From 79-D21 sp022839995 (GTDB taxonomy: Bacteria; Synergistota; Synergistia; Synergistales; 79-D21), in NCBI GenBank assembly GCA_022839995.1, contig JALHIN010000012.1, positions 8,182-72,181 of the forward strand: a stretch of 64,000 nucleotides of DNA, read 5' to 3'. The position numbers and the translations under genes are program-made. The notes under the pieces are model-generated. The model had not been told where the DNA came from. It worked only from the letters and a program-made list of their open reading frames with translations, and searched no databases. This document shows, in pieces, positions 42,962 through 52,180 of the stretch (its first letter is position 1; the number at the start of each line of letters is the position of its first letter).

Positions 42962-43831
42962 ATGGACAGCAACGAGCTTCAGAAACTCATGAGGGAAAAA
43001 CTCGAGACGGTCCCCAACAAAGCCCGCCGCGTCATCGAATACCTCCTTACGAACACGAGGGAGGCCGCTTTCCGGTCGATCGGGGAAGTTGCCGACCAGC
43101 TAGAGGTCTCCAAGGCCCAGATGGTCCGGGTCGCACGAATTCTTGGCTTCACCGGTTACGCCGAACTGAAGGACGCCCTCCAGGGAGCCATCCTGGAACA
43201 GGTGAACCCGGCGGCCATGCTGGCCAAAGCCACGGTCATCCAGGAGGACCTGCCCGAATCCATCCACCGGATGGAACACGCAAACCTTGACGAAACCTGG
43301 AACCAGCTGAAACCGGACCTGGTGACCCGGTTCTGTGGCCTCGTCCAGGACGCGAAGTGCGTCTATTGTCTCGGCTGGGGAATTTCCAGCCTCGTCGCCG
43401 AATCCTGCATGATGCGGCTTCGGGTGCTGGGTATCCCCTCCATGCTCATGCAGAGGAGCGGGCTTGCCCTCCTGGAACAGGCAAGGGCCGTCGGAGAAAA
43501 GGATGCGGTGATCGTCTGCGAACTCCCCAGCTATGCCGTCGAGGTGACGGAAACCGTCGAGAGGTGTGCCGCCCAGGGAGCCACGATCGTCACCATCACG
43601 GACAGCCTTGCCGCTCCGGTTTGCCGCTATGCCACGCTCTCCCTCTTCGCAAGCGCCGCAAGCCCGACCTTCGGCAGCAGTGTCCTCGGGCCGCTCTTTC
43701 TGATCCATGTCCTGACATCGGTTCTTGCCGTGTCGATGGGCAGCCGGGCGAAGGCCGCGCTGGAAGAACAGGCCGCGTTCCTCCACGATTCCCGGTATTT
43801 TCATCCCGCCTTCGGGCTCCGATACTCCTGA
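42962..43831 (+). CDS. MurR/RpiR-family transcriptional regulator
   Basis: A 289-residue regulator with an N-terminal HTH (about 1-75: FRSIGEVADQLEVSKAQMVRVARILGFTGYAELK) and a C-terminal SIS sugar-phosphate-binding domain (about 120-260: YCLGWGISSLVAESCMMRL, ITDSLAAPV). Such proteins sense phosphosugars or amino-sugar phosphates. No sugar operon is adjacent, so its target is unknown. Single-gene unit with its own promoter and terminator. Confidence 0.9.
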   Translation: MDSNELQKLMREKLETVPNKARRVIEYLLTNTREAAFRSIGEVADQLEVSKAQMVRVARILGFTGYAELKDALQGAILEQVNPAAMLAKATVIQEDLPESIHRMEHANLDETWNQLKPDLVTRFCGLVQDAKCVYCLGWGISSLVAESCMMRLRVLGIPSMLMQRSGLALLEQARAVGEKDAVIVCELPSYAVEVTETVERCAAQGATIVTITDSLAAPVCRYATLSLFASAASPTFGSSVLGPLFLIHVLTSVLAVSMGSRAKAALEEQAAFLHDSRYFHPAFGLRYS

Positions 43832-43856
43832 TCGGTTTCGCTCCAGGCAAATCAGC

Positions 43857-43892
43857 AAGGGGGAGAAGGGCTTGGCCCTTCTCCCCCTTTTT
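43857..43892 (+). terminator. Intrinsic terminator after the MurR/RpiR gene
   Basis: Perfect stem AAGGGGGAGAAGGG/CCCTTCTCCCCCTT with a 5-base loop and a TTTTT tract. Confidence 0.95.
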
Positions 43893-43904
43893 CGCCGCAC
43901 CGGG

Positions 43905-44912
43905 TCAAATCAAATGGCCGGTCGAAAGCAGTTCCTCGGCGATTTGGACCGCGTTCAAGGCGGCCCCCTTGCGGAGGTTGTCCGCAACCACCCAGAGTGA
44001 CAGGCCGGACCCTGACCCCGTGTCCCGCCGGATCCGACCGACCACGACTGCGTCGGTTCCCGGGACATCCAGGGCCGTGGCGTAACTATCGGGGCCGGCC
44101 TCTCCAGCCAGGGCGACCCCGGGAGCTTCCTTCAGGATTGCACGCGCCCTTTCGGGGGAAAGGGGGGTGCGGAAAATTGCGGTGATCGCCTCCGAATGCC
44201 CCCTGAACACCGGTACTCGAACGGTCGTGCAGCTGACCGCTAGGTTCGGGATGCCCAGGATCTTCCGGGACTCGTTGACCATCTTCCATTCCTCCTGCGC
44301 GATTCCCTCCTCGTCGAAAGAACCGATCTGGGGAATGGCGTTGAAGGCGATCGGCCGGGGATAGACCTTCGGTTCGAAGGCTTTCCCCGAAAGGAACGCC
44401 TCTGTTCCTTCCCGCAGTTCCTCCAGCGCTGCCGTTCCAGTACCTGACACCGATTGGAAAGTTACCGCGGTAAACGACTCCAGGCCGGCTTCCAGGTGAA
44501 GGGGGTACAGGACCACGAGGGCCTGTATCGTCGCGCAGTTGGGGTTGGCGATGATCCCGCGGTGGCCTTTCAGGGCCCTGCGGTTTACCTCGGGGACCAC
44601 GAGAGGAACCTCCGGGTCCATCCTCCAGGCCGAACTGTTGTCGATGACCACGGTCCCCTTTCCCGCAGCAACGGGAGCCCATCGCCGCGAGGCCTCGCTT
44701 CCCGCGGAGAAGAGAGCCAATTGCACGCCGTCGAAGGCGGAATCGTCGACCTCCCGGACCGCCCATTCCCTTCCCCTGAAAAGCAGGTCCCTGCCTGCGC
44801 TTCTGGCGGAAGCGAGGGGCACCAGTTCGTCTACGGGGAAGTTGCGCTGCTCCAGCACCGCGAGCATTTCCCGCCCGACCAGCCCCGTCGCCCCGAGCAC
44901 CGCGACTTTCAT
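43905..44912 (-). CDS. asd: Aspartate-semialdehyde dehydrogenase
   Basis: A 335-residue enzyme that reduces aspartyl phosphate to aspartate semialdehyde. VLGATGLVGREML (residues 5-17) is the NADP site and NPNCATIQ holds the catalytic Cys126. Overlaps lysC by 4 bp. Last gene of the threonine-regulated operon, although its product also feeds lysine/diaminopimelate synthesis. Confidence 0.96.
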   Translation of the reverse strand: MKVAVLGATGLVGREMLAVLEQRNFPVDELVPLASARSAGRDLLFRGREWAVREVDDSAFDGVQLALFSAGSEASRRWAPVAAGKGTVVIDNSSAWRMDPEVPLVVPEVNRRALKGHRGIIANPNCATIQALVVLYPLHLEAGLESFTAVTFQSVSGTGTAALEELREGTEAFLSGKAFEPKVYPRPIAFNAIPQIGSFDEEGIAQEEWKMVNESRKILGIPNLAVSCTTVRVPVFRGHSEAITAIFRTPLSPERARAILKEAPGVALAGEAGPDSYATALDVPGTDAVVVGRIRRDTGSGSGLSLWVVADNLRKGAALNAVQIAEELLSTGHLI

Positions 44913-46126
44913 GGTTGTCCCTCCTCGATGAATTCACGGTGCAAGGCTTTCGCCGCGTCGTCAAGCCGGTCCAGCGCGACGACACACGTGATCGACACGG
45001 AGGTGGAAGCGATCATGTCGAGGTTGATTCCCTCCCGGGCCAGGACGGAAAACATCCTGCCGGGGACGTCCACGTGGTTCGCGATTCCCGCTCCCACGAT
45101 CGAGACTCGACCGACCTCCACGTCGAAGTTGACTCCCTGGGCGTCGATCTCGCGGGCCACTTTCCTGCAGGCGTCGATCGCCTCGCCCAGGAGGCCCTTC
45201 TTCACCAGGAAAGCGATATCGTTCACCTGCCCCCTCATCGTGCTCTGAATGATCATTTCCACGTTGATCCCCCGCTCCGCCAGGCCGCCGAAAAGCTTTG
45301 CCGCAATTCCTGGGACATCCGGGACCCCGAGGACGGCAACTTTCGCCACACCCCTGTCCGGAACCACGGCACGAACCACCAGATCCTCCCTGACGCACGT
45401 TTCCTGCACCCTCGTTCCTCCTCCCGACTGAAAGCTGGACAGGACCGCGATCGGAACGCGGTACTTCGCGGCCATCTCGACACTCCTGGCCTGCATGACC
45501 TTCGCTCCGAGCACGGCCATTTCAAGGCATTCCTCGTAACTGAGGCAATCGATCCTCCGAGCCCCTTCGACGCGGTTCGGGTCGGACGAGTAAATCCCGT
45601 CGACGTCCGTGTAGATCAGGCAGTCTTCCGCATCGATCGCGGCTGCCAGGGCGACAGCGGTGAGATCCGATCCGCCCCTGCCCAGGGTCAGGATCTCACC
45701 GTTTTCACCCAGCCCCTGGAAACCCGCTACAATCGCGCATTCCCCCCTGTCGAACCCCTGCAGGATCGCCGTCGGGTCGATCCCCGAAATCCTTCCGTCC
45801 ATCCACATCCCCGCGGCCCGGATGCCCGCCTGCGCTCCCGTGTAGGATCGGGCCGATACCCCGAGGTCCTTGAGGGCAAGGGAAAAAAGGGCCGCACTCT
45901 GCTGCTCCCCCGAGGCCAGCAGCTGGTCCAGCTCGCGACGGTCGGTCGTGCAGGAAACCTCACCGGCAAGGCCCAGTAGCCCTTCCGTGGTCTTCCCCAT
46001 GGCCGACACGACCACCGCGAGGGAAGTCCCTTTCACGGCCTCTTCCGCGACGATTTTCGCCGCAGCCCGAATCCTTGCCGCATTTGCCAGCGAACTGCCG
46101 CCGAACTTCATGACCTTTCTCGTCAT
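44909..46126 (-). CDS. lysC: Aspartate kinase
   Basis: A 405-residue monofunctional aspartokinase with KFGGSSLAN (residues 7-15), LGRGGSDLTAVALA in the kinase domain, and two C-terminal ACT domains (about 265-400) for feedback control. It lies between thrB and asd with 4-bp overlaps on both sides. The class (threonine- or lysine-inhibited) cannot be told by eye; the operon favours threonine. Confidence 0.95.
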   Translation of the reverse strand: MTRKVMKFGGSSLANAARIRAAAKIVAEEAVKGTSLAVVVSAMGKTTEGLLGLAGEVSCTTDRRELDQLLASGEQQSAALFSLALKDLGVSARSYTGAQAGIRAAGMWMDGRISGIDPTAILQGFDRGECAIVAGFQGLGENGEILTLGRGGSDLTAVALAAAIDAEDCLIYTDVDGIYSSDPNRVEGARRIDCLSYEECLEMAVLGAKVMQARSVEMAAKYRVPIAVLSSFQSGGGTRVQETCVREDLVVRAVVPDRGVAKVAVLGVPDVPGIAAKLFGGLAERGINVEMIIQSTMRGQVNDIAFLVKKGLLGEAIDACRKVAREIDAQGVNFDVEVGRVSIVGAGIANHVDVPGRMFSVLAREGINLDMIASTSVSITCVVALDRLDDAAKALHREFIEEGQP

Positions 46127-47052
46127 TTCACCGACCCCCTTGACCTAGCCCCCTGCATATCCGTGTCGAGCACAAAAAACCGGGAACGGACCCCGCTTTC
46201 CGTAAAGGCCTGGCACATGGCGATGGCGACCCGCTGGGGATTGCCCCGGGCGAACGCCAGCATGCTTGGGCCCGATCCGCTGATCGCAACCCCCAGGCAT
46301 TCCGGGATCTTCTTCATTCGGGTCAGGATCGCATCGCCGCCCGGGAAAAGTCGTGCCCTGAACTGCTGGTGAAGGCGGTCTTCCATCGCGAACATGAGGT
46401 TCTCCCAGTTCCCCGTCGCCCAGGAAGCGGCAAACAGTGCGGCACGGCTAAGGTTGAAGACCGCCTCTCCGAGGGGGACTTCCCTCGGAAGGGCCTCCCG
46501 CGCTTCGTGCGTATGGACCTTGAAATCGGGAACGGCGACCACCGCGCTCATCCCTTCGGGCATCGCCGGGAGGCGGACGTATCGGACTTCCGTCCCGTTC
46601 CAGCAGCTCACCACCATCCCTCCCGTGAGGCAGGGAACGGCGTTGTCCGGGTGACCTTCCAGTTCGGTCGCCAGCGGAAGCAGTGCCTCGGTCTCCAGGG
46701 GTTCTTCCCTGAACGCATTGGCGATCAGGATCCCTCCCGCGACCGCCGTCGCCGAACTTCCCAGGCCCCTCCCGAGGGGGATGGCGTTGATCGACCGCAG
46801 GCGAAGCCCCCGAGCCGGCTGCCTCCATTTCCTGCAGGCATACTCGTAGCTTTTCACCAGGAGGTTCCTGGAAGGCTCCACCAGCTCCAGGGCGCCCTCC
46901 CCGATGACCTCGATTTCATAGCGGTGCTCTTCCAGCGTTTCAAGGACCTGGATGTCGTTGTAAAGGGAAAGGGCCAACCCCAGGGTGTCGAACCCCGACC
47001 CCAGGTTCGCGCTGGTTGCCGGAAGCCGGAAGCTCAGCAGGATCGGCTCCAT
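46123..47052 (-). CDS. thrB: Homoserine kinase
   Basis: A 309-residue GHMP kinase with PLGRGLGSSATA (residues 92-103) as phosphate loop and the family opening LPATSANLGSGFDTLGLAL. It phosphorylates homoserine for ThrC. Overlaps thrC by 19 bp and lysC by 4 bp. Confidence 0.95.
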   Translation of the reverse strand: MEPILLSFRLPATSANLGSGFDTLGLALSLYNDIQVLETLEEHRYEIEVIGEGALELVEPSRNLLVKSYEYACRKWRQPARGLRLRSINAIPLGRGLGSSATAVAGGILIANAFREEPLETEALLPLATELEGHPDNAVPCLTGGMVVSCWNGTEVRYVRLPAMPEGMSAVVAVPDFKVHTHEAREALPREVPLGEAVFNLSRAALFAASWATGNWENLMFAMEDRLHQQFRARLFPGGDAILTRMKKIPECLGVAISGSGPSMLAFARGNPQRVAIAMCQAFTESGVRSRFFVLDTDMQGARSRGSVK

Positions 47053-48089
47053 GACAGGGCCTCCTTCAGGGAATCCCAGCTTCCGTCGATCTCTACGGGT
47101 TCCGCGAGCCCCCTCGTTGCCGTTTCGGTGTCCTTCAGCCCGTTGCCCGTTAAGACGGCCACGACCCGGATTCCGCGGGGAAGCCGCCCTTCCCGGTGAA
47201 GGCGGAAAAGGCCCGCGATCGGCGCGCAGGAAGCCGGCTCCGCAAAAACACCTTCCGAGGAGGCCAGGACTCGCTGTGCATCGAGGATCTCCGAATCGGA
47301 AACGGAGAAGAATCCTCCCTTGGTCATTCTCGCGGCGGCTTCGGCCCGCTTCCCGCTCACGGGGCGTCCGATCCGGATCGCCGTCGCGACCGTTTCAGGA
47401 CTGTTCACCGTCTCTTTCCTGACCAGGGGGCAGGCACCCTCGGCCTGGAATCCCGTCATCCTCGGGAGGTTTCGAATCCTGCCCCGGTTTTTGTATTGCA
47501 CGAACCCCGCGAAGTAGGCCGTGATGTTGCCCGCGTTGCCCACCGGGATCGCGAGCCAGTCCGGCGCTTCCCCCAGCTCGTCCGCGATTTCCCAGGCGGC
47601 GCTCCTCTGCCCCCAGAGTCGATAGGGGTTTAGCGAGTTGACGAGGGTCAATCCCAGGTCCCTGCTTGCACGGACAGCCAAGTCCAGTGCCTGGTCGAAA
47701 TTGCCCCTGACCGAAAGCACCCTCGCCCCAAGCACGGCCGCCTGCGCGAGCTTTCCCGTGGCCACCTTCCCGGCCGGCAGCAGCACGAAGCAAGGGATCC
47801 CGGCCGCAGCCGCATATGCCGCCGCCGAGGCAGACGTATTTCCCGTAGAAGCGCAGACGACGGCTCGGGCCCCTTCCTCCAGGGCTTTCGAAACCGCGAG
47901 GACCATTCCCCGGTCCTTGAAGGAACCGGTCGGGTTCATCCCTTCCACCTTGACGAAAAGATCGATTCCCAGGCTCTCCCCGAGCCTTCGGAGCTTCAGG
48001 AGCGGGGTTCCGCCTTCCCCGAGGGTCAGCCTGGGGGTCGTTTCCTTCAGCGGGAAGAGTTCTCCGTATCGTTCCAGTATTCCGCTCAC
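47034..48089 (-). CDS. thrC: Threonine synthase
   Basis: A 351-residue PLP enzyme converting phosphohomoserine to threonine. The PLP lysine is Lys58 in NPTGSFKDRG, and ASTGNTSASAAAYAA binds the phosphate. First gene of thrC-thrB-lysC-asd, 22 bases after the T-box terminator's T tract. Homoserine dehydrogenase is not in the operon. Confidence 0.95.
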   Translation of the reverse strand: MSGILERYGELFPLKETTPRLTLGEGGTPLLKLRRLGESLGIDLFVKVEGMNPTGSFKDRGMVLAVSKALEEGARAVVCASTGNTSASAAAYAAAAGIPCFVLLPAGKVATGKLAQAAVLGARVLSVRGNFDQALDLAVRASRDLGLTLVNSLNPYRLWGQRSAAWEIADELGEAPDWLAIPVGNAGNITAYFAGFVQYKNRGRIRNLPRMTGFQAEGACPLVRKETVNSPETVATAIRIGRPVSGKRAEAAARMTKGGFFSVSDSEILDAQRVLASSEGVFAEPASCAPIAGLFRLHREGRLPRGIRVVAVLTGNGLKDTETATRGLAEPVEIDGSWDSLKEALSWSRSC

Positions 48090-48111
48090 CGTCCATCCCT
48101 CCTAAAGATGC

Positions 48112-48372
48112 AAAAAGTCCCCCCGTCAGGAGACGAGGGGACTCGCGGTTCCACTCCCGTTCCGCCGGAAATTTCGGCGGCACTCAGTCGCGCTGTAGGG
48201 GGCGCACCCCGATCCCTTATCCGAATGGCGGCTTCGGGATCCGCTCCGGGCTGGTCTTCGCCTCCCGGGCCCGGGGGAACCTTTCAGCCGACGGGTTCCC
48301 TTCTCTGGCGAGACCTTGCGGAGGCTACTCTTCCCTTCATCGCGATAAAGAAACAGGACAACCGATTCATTG
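48112..48372 (-). ncRNA. Threonine-specific T-box leader of thrC-thrB-lysC-asd
   Basis: A tRNA-sensing T-box. Stem I carries CAGAGAAGGGAACC and GGCTGAAAGGTTCCC; the specifier loop reads GAAG-ACC-A, with ACC (48255-48253) a threonine codon followed by the usual purine. The antiterminator T-box AGTGGAACCGCG is at 48155-48144, and the competing terminator GTCCCCTCGTC/GACGGGGGGAC with TTTTT is at 48142-48112. Uncharged tRNA-Thr should allow read-through into thrC. Confidence 0.93.
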
Positions 48373-48378
48373 GGCGAG

Positions 48379-48407
48379 TTTATAACTTCTTTCGACATTC
48401 TTGTCAA
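48379..48407 (-). promoter_or_regulatory. Promoter of the threonine operon
   Basis: Perfect TTGACA, 17 bases, TATAAA, just upstream of the T-box leader. Its -35 box lies 3 bp from that of the divergent greA promoter. Confidence 0.85.
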
Positions 48408-48410
48408 GCC

Positions 48411-48439
48411 TTGTGTCGAATCTCGGTCTTTGCTAAAAT
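48411..48439 (+). promoter_or_regulatory. Candidate promoter of greA
   Basis: TTGTGT, 17 bases, TAAAAT, about 45 bases before the greA ATG and back-to-back with the threonine promoter. Confidence 0.6.
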
Positions 48440-48484
48440 ACGCCATCGAATCCGGTATTGTCTTCCTTTTCAAGGAGGCCCAAG

Positions 48485-48979
48485 ATGGCAAACGCAAAAA
48501 ACGCAGAAGAACCGATCATCATGACCCGGGAGGGTTATGAGAAGCTGAAAAACGAGCTAATCCGCCTGCGCAGCGAAGGGCGGATGGAAATCGGGCGGCA
48601 GCTGGAGGAAGCCCGGGGGTTCGGGGACTTGAGCGAGAACGCCGAATACCACGCCGCGAAGGAAGCCCAGGCCAAGATGGAAAGCCGGATCCTCTGGCTG
48701 GAATCCCAGTTGGGGAAAGCAAAGGTCGTCGACGCGAAAGACCTGGACACGAGCCGGGTTTCCCTGGGAACGACCGTGGAGGTCCTCGACCTGGAAAGCC
48801 AGAAAGCCTTCGTCTACACCATCGTCGGTTCGGAAGAATCCGATCCCGCGCAGATGAGGATTTCCTCCGCCAGCCCGGTCGGCCAGGCGCTGCTCGGGGC
48901 CGAGGTCGGCAACGAAGTCCTTGTCCGGGCTCCGAAAGGCGTCCGGAAACTCAAGATCACCCGCATTTCCATTGCGTGA
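48485..48979 (+). CDS. greA: Transcription elongation factor GreA
   Basis: A 164-residue factor that rescues backtracked RNA polymerase. The N-terminal coiled coil carries the acidic tip LSENAEYHAAKEAQ, and the C-terminal FKBP-like domain has SPVGQALLGAEVGNEV. Start ATG at 48485 after AAGGAGG; an in-frame upstream start at 48458 lacks a ribosome site. Confidence 0.96.
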   Translation: MANAKNAEEPIIMTREGYEKLKNELIRLRSEGRMEIGRQLEEARGFGDLSENAEYHAAKEAQAKMESRILWLESQLGKAKVVDAKDLDTSRVSLGTTVEVLDLESQKAFVYTIVGSEESDPAQMRISSASPVGQALLGAEVGNEVLVRAPKGVRKLKITRISIA

Positions 48980-48981
48980 CG

Positions 48982-49015
48982 AAAAAAGGGCTTGACAAGC
49001 GCCAAGCCCTTTTTT
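48982..49015. terminator. Bidirectional terminator between greA and ddl
   Basis: AAAAAAGGGCTTG pairs with CAAGCCCTTTTTT across an 8-base loop, serving both convergent genes. Confidence 0.94.
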
Positions 49016-49974
49016 CACTTTCCTGACCGATCCCTCACCGCTTCCGCCGAGCTTTTCGCAATTCGGGCCAGAAGTTCCGGGAACTCCCAACCCGCAGCTC
49101 TCCCCGCTTTCGGGACGAGGCTGGTACCCGTCATGCCGGGTGCCGTGTTGACCTCCAGGACAAACGGTTTCCCCTCCGGGGAAAGCCTCAGGTCCACCCG
49201 GCTGTAGACCTGGCAACCCAGCGCCCGGTGGGCGCCAACGGCGGCAGCCTCGACCCTGGCGGCGGTGTCGGCATCCAGGGGCGCCGGGCAGAGGTATTCG
49301 CTCGAGCCGGGCGTGTACTTAGCCTCGTAGGTGTAGAAGGCAAGCCTCGGTCGAATCTCGATCACGGGCAGGGCAAAAGCCGATTTCCCTTCCCCCCAGA
49401 CGGCCACTGTCAGTTCTTTCCCCGGGATATAGGCTTCCGCCAGGACCCGTTCGCTGTAGGAAGCGGCCACCCGGATCGCGTCTTCCAGTCCGTCGCCGGA
49501 CTTGAGGATTGTCACCCCGACGGTGCTTCCTGAGCAGCAGGGCTTCACCACCAGCCCCGCCGCCGTAGCGATTTCCCTCAGCCTCTCAAGGGAAATGTTC
49601 CCTTCCACGGCCCCATCGGGCCTGATTTCCACCGCCCACGGGGTCGGAACACCGCGCTTTTCGAAAAGCATCTTGCTGACGGTCTTGTCCATCGCCAGAA
49701 AACAGGCCTGGGGACCCGACCCGGTATAGGGGATCCCCATCAGTTCCAGCGCGGACTGGATTCGCCCGTCCTCGCCCCAGCCTCCGTGAAGCGCGATGAA
49801 GACAAGGTCCGGGTTTTCGGACCGAACCCGCTCCAGGAGCTCGCCAGGGGTTTCGACACACCCGTCGATGACCTTGAACCCCGCTTCCTTCAACCCCTCT
49901 AGAACCGCTTTCCCGCTGTTCAGGGAAACTTCCCTTTCGGGGCTGTTCCCTCCGTATGCGACGAAAATTTTCAC
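49015..49974 (-). CDS. ddl: D-alanine--D-alanine ligase
   Basis: A 319-residue ATP-grasp enzyme making the D-Ala-D-Ala of peptidoglycan. It has GGNSPEREVSLNSG near the start, VKPCCSGSTVGV in the ATP-grasp domain, and EVNTAPGMTGTSLVP at the C-terminus. A GTG at 49974 is chosen: GGAGG lies 7 bases before it and it overlaps the lptD stop as GTGA; an ATG at 49989 would add five residues without a clear ribosome site. Confidence 0.93.
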   Translation of the reverse strand: MKIFVAYGGNSPEREVSLNSGKAVLEGLKEAGFKVIDGCVETPGELLERVRSENPDLVFIALHGGWGEDGRIQSALELMGIPYTGSGPQACFLAMDKTVSKMLFEKRGVPTPWAVEIRPDGAVEGNISLERLREIATAAGLVVKPCCSGSTVGVTILKSGDGLEDAIRVAASYSERVLAEAYIPGKELTVAVWGEGKSAFALPVIEIRPRLAFYTYEAKYTPGSSEYLCPAPLDADTAARVEAAAVGAHRALGCQVYSRVDLRLSPEGKPFVLEVNTAPGMTGTSLVPKAGRAAGWEFPELLARIAKSSAEAVRDRSGK

Positions 49975-51623
49975 CGATTTTCCTCCCATGACGAGAAAAA
50001 GCCCTCCGCTCCCGGATCCAGGGACAGCAGGGGCGTATCGGAAAAAGCCTTGATCCGGAGGCGAAGTCCGATTTCATCGTCATCCCCCACGCGATCGTCC
50101 ACGAAAAAGAGCTCCAGCCGGTAGCATTCCCGGTCGTAGGCCAACCGGTACGCCATCTCGTGCACTCGATCCCCCTGGAGGTCATAACCGGCCCTCACCG
50201 CCATCCGCCATCGGTGCGAGAGCGGCCAATCGACCGTCTGGAACATCTGTTCGATTTCGTCCAGGTCGTCCCATCGCATCGGCGTCGTGCCATCGATCCA
50301 ACGCCGATCGTACCGGGTTTCGAAAAACACGTCCCGGCGAATCCAGCGGAAGCCGAGGCTCCCCTCGACCACGGTCCGCGCGTCCGCGGTATCGTAGCCG
50401 TACCGCGCCAGCCTCCCGTTCCAGAACGGTTCGACTGTCTCCCGGGTTCCTGAGCTTCCCTTCACTTCGACCCCGAGTCCCTCCCGTTCGAACCGCTCGC
50501 CGGATTCCTCGTAACGGCCCCAGCTGCCGAAAAAGCGAAACTGCGACTTCCCGTTCCCTGCGACAGACCACCATGGAGAGGTGACCGACAGTTCCGGGTC
50601 GCGCCAGAGGACCCCCTTGTAGGTTCTTCCGACCCCCTGGCTGTAGTTCACGCTTTCTCTCTCCGACCAGCGGAGGCTCCAGCTGAAGCGGCCTTCTCCA
50701 TCTCCCGCGGAGCGCAGTCCCCACGCCGGCCGCCAGCGTTTTTCCCCTTCGTCGGCATTGTACTGGTAGGAACTTTCCAGGAAGGCCTCCCCGTTTTCAA
50801 AAAGACCGACCGCCAGCCTCGTTGCACCTTCAAGCCCCTGGTTCGTGGAGAGGGCCAGGTCCAGGTCGCCGGCCAGGCTATCTCCCCATTCGAAGCCATA
50901 CCGAAAAGCCGCTCCCGTTCCCCGGTCGCTGTCATGGAACAGGGAAGGGGCAAGGGGTTTGGCCCTGCCCTTCGCGAGGTCGATGCGGTAATCGAAGGGA
51001 TAGGTGGCCAACAGGTGATCCTCGATGTAGATCTTCGGCTTCACCGCGATTACCCGCCTTCCAGGGAGGATCAGAAGGCGACGCGTCACGAGCCGGTAGG
51101 CAGGTTCCTCCTCCCTGCAGGTCGTCAGGGACATCCCGGAGCCAAGGACGAACAGGTCATCCGACGCCGCGCCTTGCGACTGCTTCTTCTTGAGCCATCC
51201 CTTCGCGCGGGCGGCCGCGACCGAGGCGAACTCGACCGAGTCCCCCTCGAAGCGGACGGCGTCCGCCTCCCCTCTTGCCTTCCGAAGGATCCCGACCTCC
51301 TCGTCGAGCCTGTATTCCAGGTCGTTGCCTTCCAGGATCCGATCCCCGTAACGGACCCTGACCCCCCGTTCCGACTCCGACACCGCCCGGACGCGGGTCA
51401 TCTCTTCGTCCAGCAGGATCGAATCGGCGGTCAGGACCAAAAGCCCACGGCGGACGTGGGCGTTTCCCAACGCCCGGGCAGTTCCCGCCTGCTGGTCGTA
51501 CACCACGCTGTCCGCTTCCAGGATGACCTCGCGCCCCGTTTCTTCCGCGGCCCCGGCCGGTGCCGGCCGTCCCGGGTTCCAGAAAAACAGGAGGAAAGCC
51601 AGCGCAGGCAGAACCCACCGCAT
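49971..51623 (-). CDS. lptD: LPS-assembly/OstA-type outer membrane protein (LptD-like)
   Basis: A 550-residue exported protein. After a signal peptide (about 1-28) comes an OstA/LptA-like beta-jellyroll (about 35-130: VILEADSVVYDQQAGTARALGNAHV), then a long region rich in alternating aromatic and charged residues consistent with a beta-barrel. Typical LptD is 700-900 residues, so this is a short form. Start ATG at 51623 overlaps the lptC stop (TGATG). Together with lptC it indicates an outer membrane. Confidence 0.8.
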   Translation of the reverse strand: MRWVLPALAFLLFFWNPGRPAPAGAAEETGREVILEADSVVYDQQAGTARALGNAHVRRGLLVLTADSILLDEEMTRVRAVSESERGVRVRYGDRILEGNDLEYRLDEEVGILRKARGEADAVRFEGDSVEFASVAAARAKGWLKKKQSQGAASDDLFVLGSGMSLTTCREEEPAYRLVTRRLLILPGRRVIAVKPKIYIEDHLLATYPFDYRIDLAKGRAKPLAPSLFHDSDRGTGAAFRYGFEWGDSLAGDLDLALSTNQGLEGATRLAVGLFENGEAFLESSYQYNADEGEKRWRPAWGLRSAGDGEGRFSWSLRWSERESVNYSQGVGRTYKGVLWRDPELSVTSPWWSVAGNGKSQFRFFGSWGRYEESGERFEREGLGVEVKGSSGTRETVEPFWNGRLARYGYDTADARTVVEGSLGFRWIRRDVFFETRYDRRWIDGTTPMRWDDLDEIEQMFQTVDWPLSHRWRMAVRAGYDLQGDRVHEMAYRLAYDRECYRLELFFVDDRVGDDDEIGLRLRIKAFSDTPLLSLDPGAEGFFSSWEENR

Positions 51624-52159
51624 CAAGGTTTTATCCAAGTCGCCCAGGCCCCCCCCGATAGTGTGATCCGGCCGTCCGGTTCGACCAAACCTGTCCTTCC
51701 CCCGGCCTTCATCGCCCCGTGCCGTAGGGTGATTCCGCCTTCCAGCTCCCAGCTCCTGCTTACGGGGTCCCACTTGGCCGATTCCGCTTCCATCTTTTGG
51801 TCTCCCGCCTTCTGAGGGTTCGTCGCGAACAGGCCTCCGGACAGGAGGATCACACCGTCCGGCAGAAGGCGGCCCGAGGCCGCCTTCAGAAACCACACGG
51901 ATCCCTGGTGCATTACCGCGCCGACATCCAGGGAAGAGGCCTCCACGGTCCCATCCTGCATTTTTCGGGCCTCCGCCGCCTTGATGCGGAAGACGTCCCC
52001 GGAAACCTCCCGTTCCAGGTCGAGGCTTTCGACGAGAACCTGCGTTTGCTCCACTTTCCGGGCCCTTTCGGGCAGGGAAAGGTCTCGCCACAGGACGAAT
52101 CCCGCGGCTGCCGCCACGAGCAGGGCGGCGATCAGCAGGAGGCGGTTTCCGGTGCGCAC
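51623..52159 (-). CDS. lptC: LptC-like LPS transport protein
   Basis: A 178-residue inner-membrane-anchored periplasmic protein with one N-terminal helix (about 6-24) and an LptC/OstA-type beta-jellyroll (VFRIKAAEARKMQDGTVEAS, repeated G-x-x-L strands). It bridges LptB2FG and the periplasmic LptA bridge in diderms. GTG start at 52159. Directly upstream of the lptD-like gene. Confidence 0.82.
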   Translation of the reverse strand: MRTGNRLLLIAALLVAAAAGFVLWRDLSLPERARKVEQTQVLVESLDLEREVSGDVFRIKAAEARKMQDGTVEASSLDVGAVMHQGSVWFLKAASGRLLPDGVILLSGGLFATNPQKAGDQKMEAESAKWDPVSRSWELEGGITLRHGAMKAGGRTGLVEPDGRITLSGGAWATWIKP

Positions 52160-52180
52160 TTGAACCCGTCCCTGGAGACC

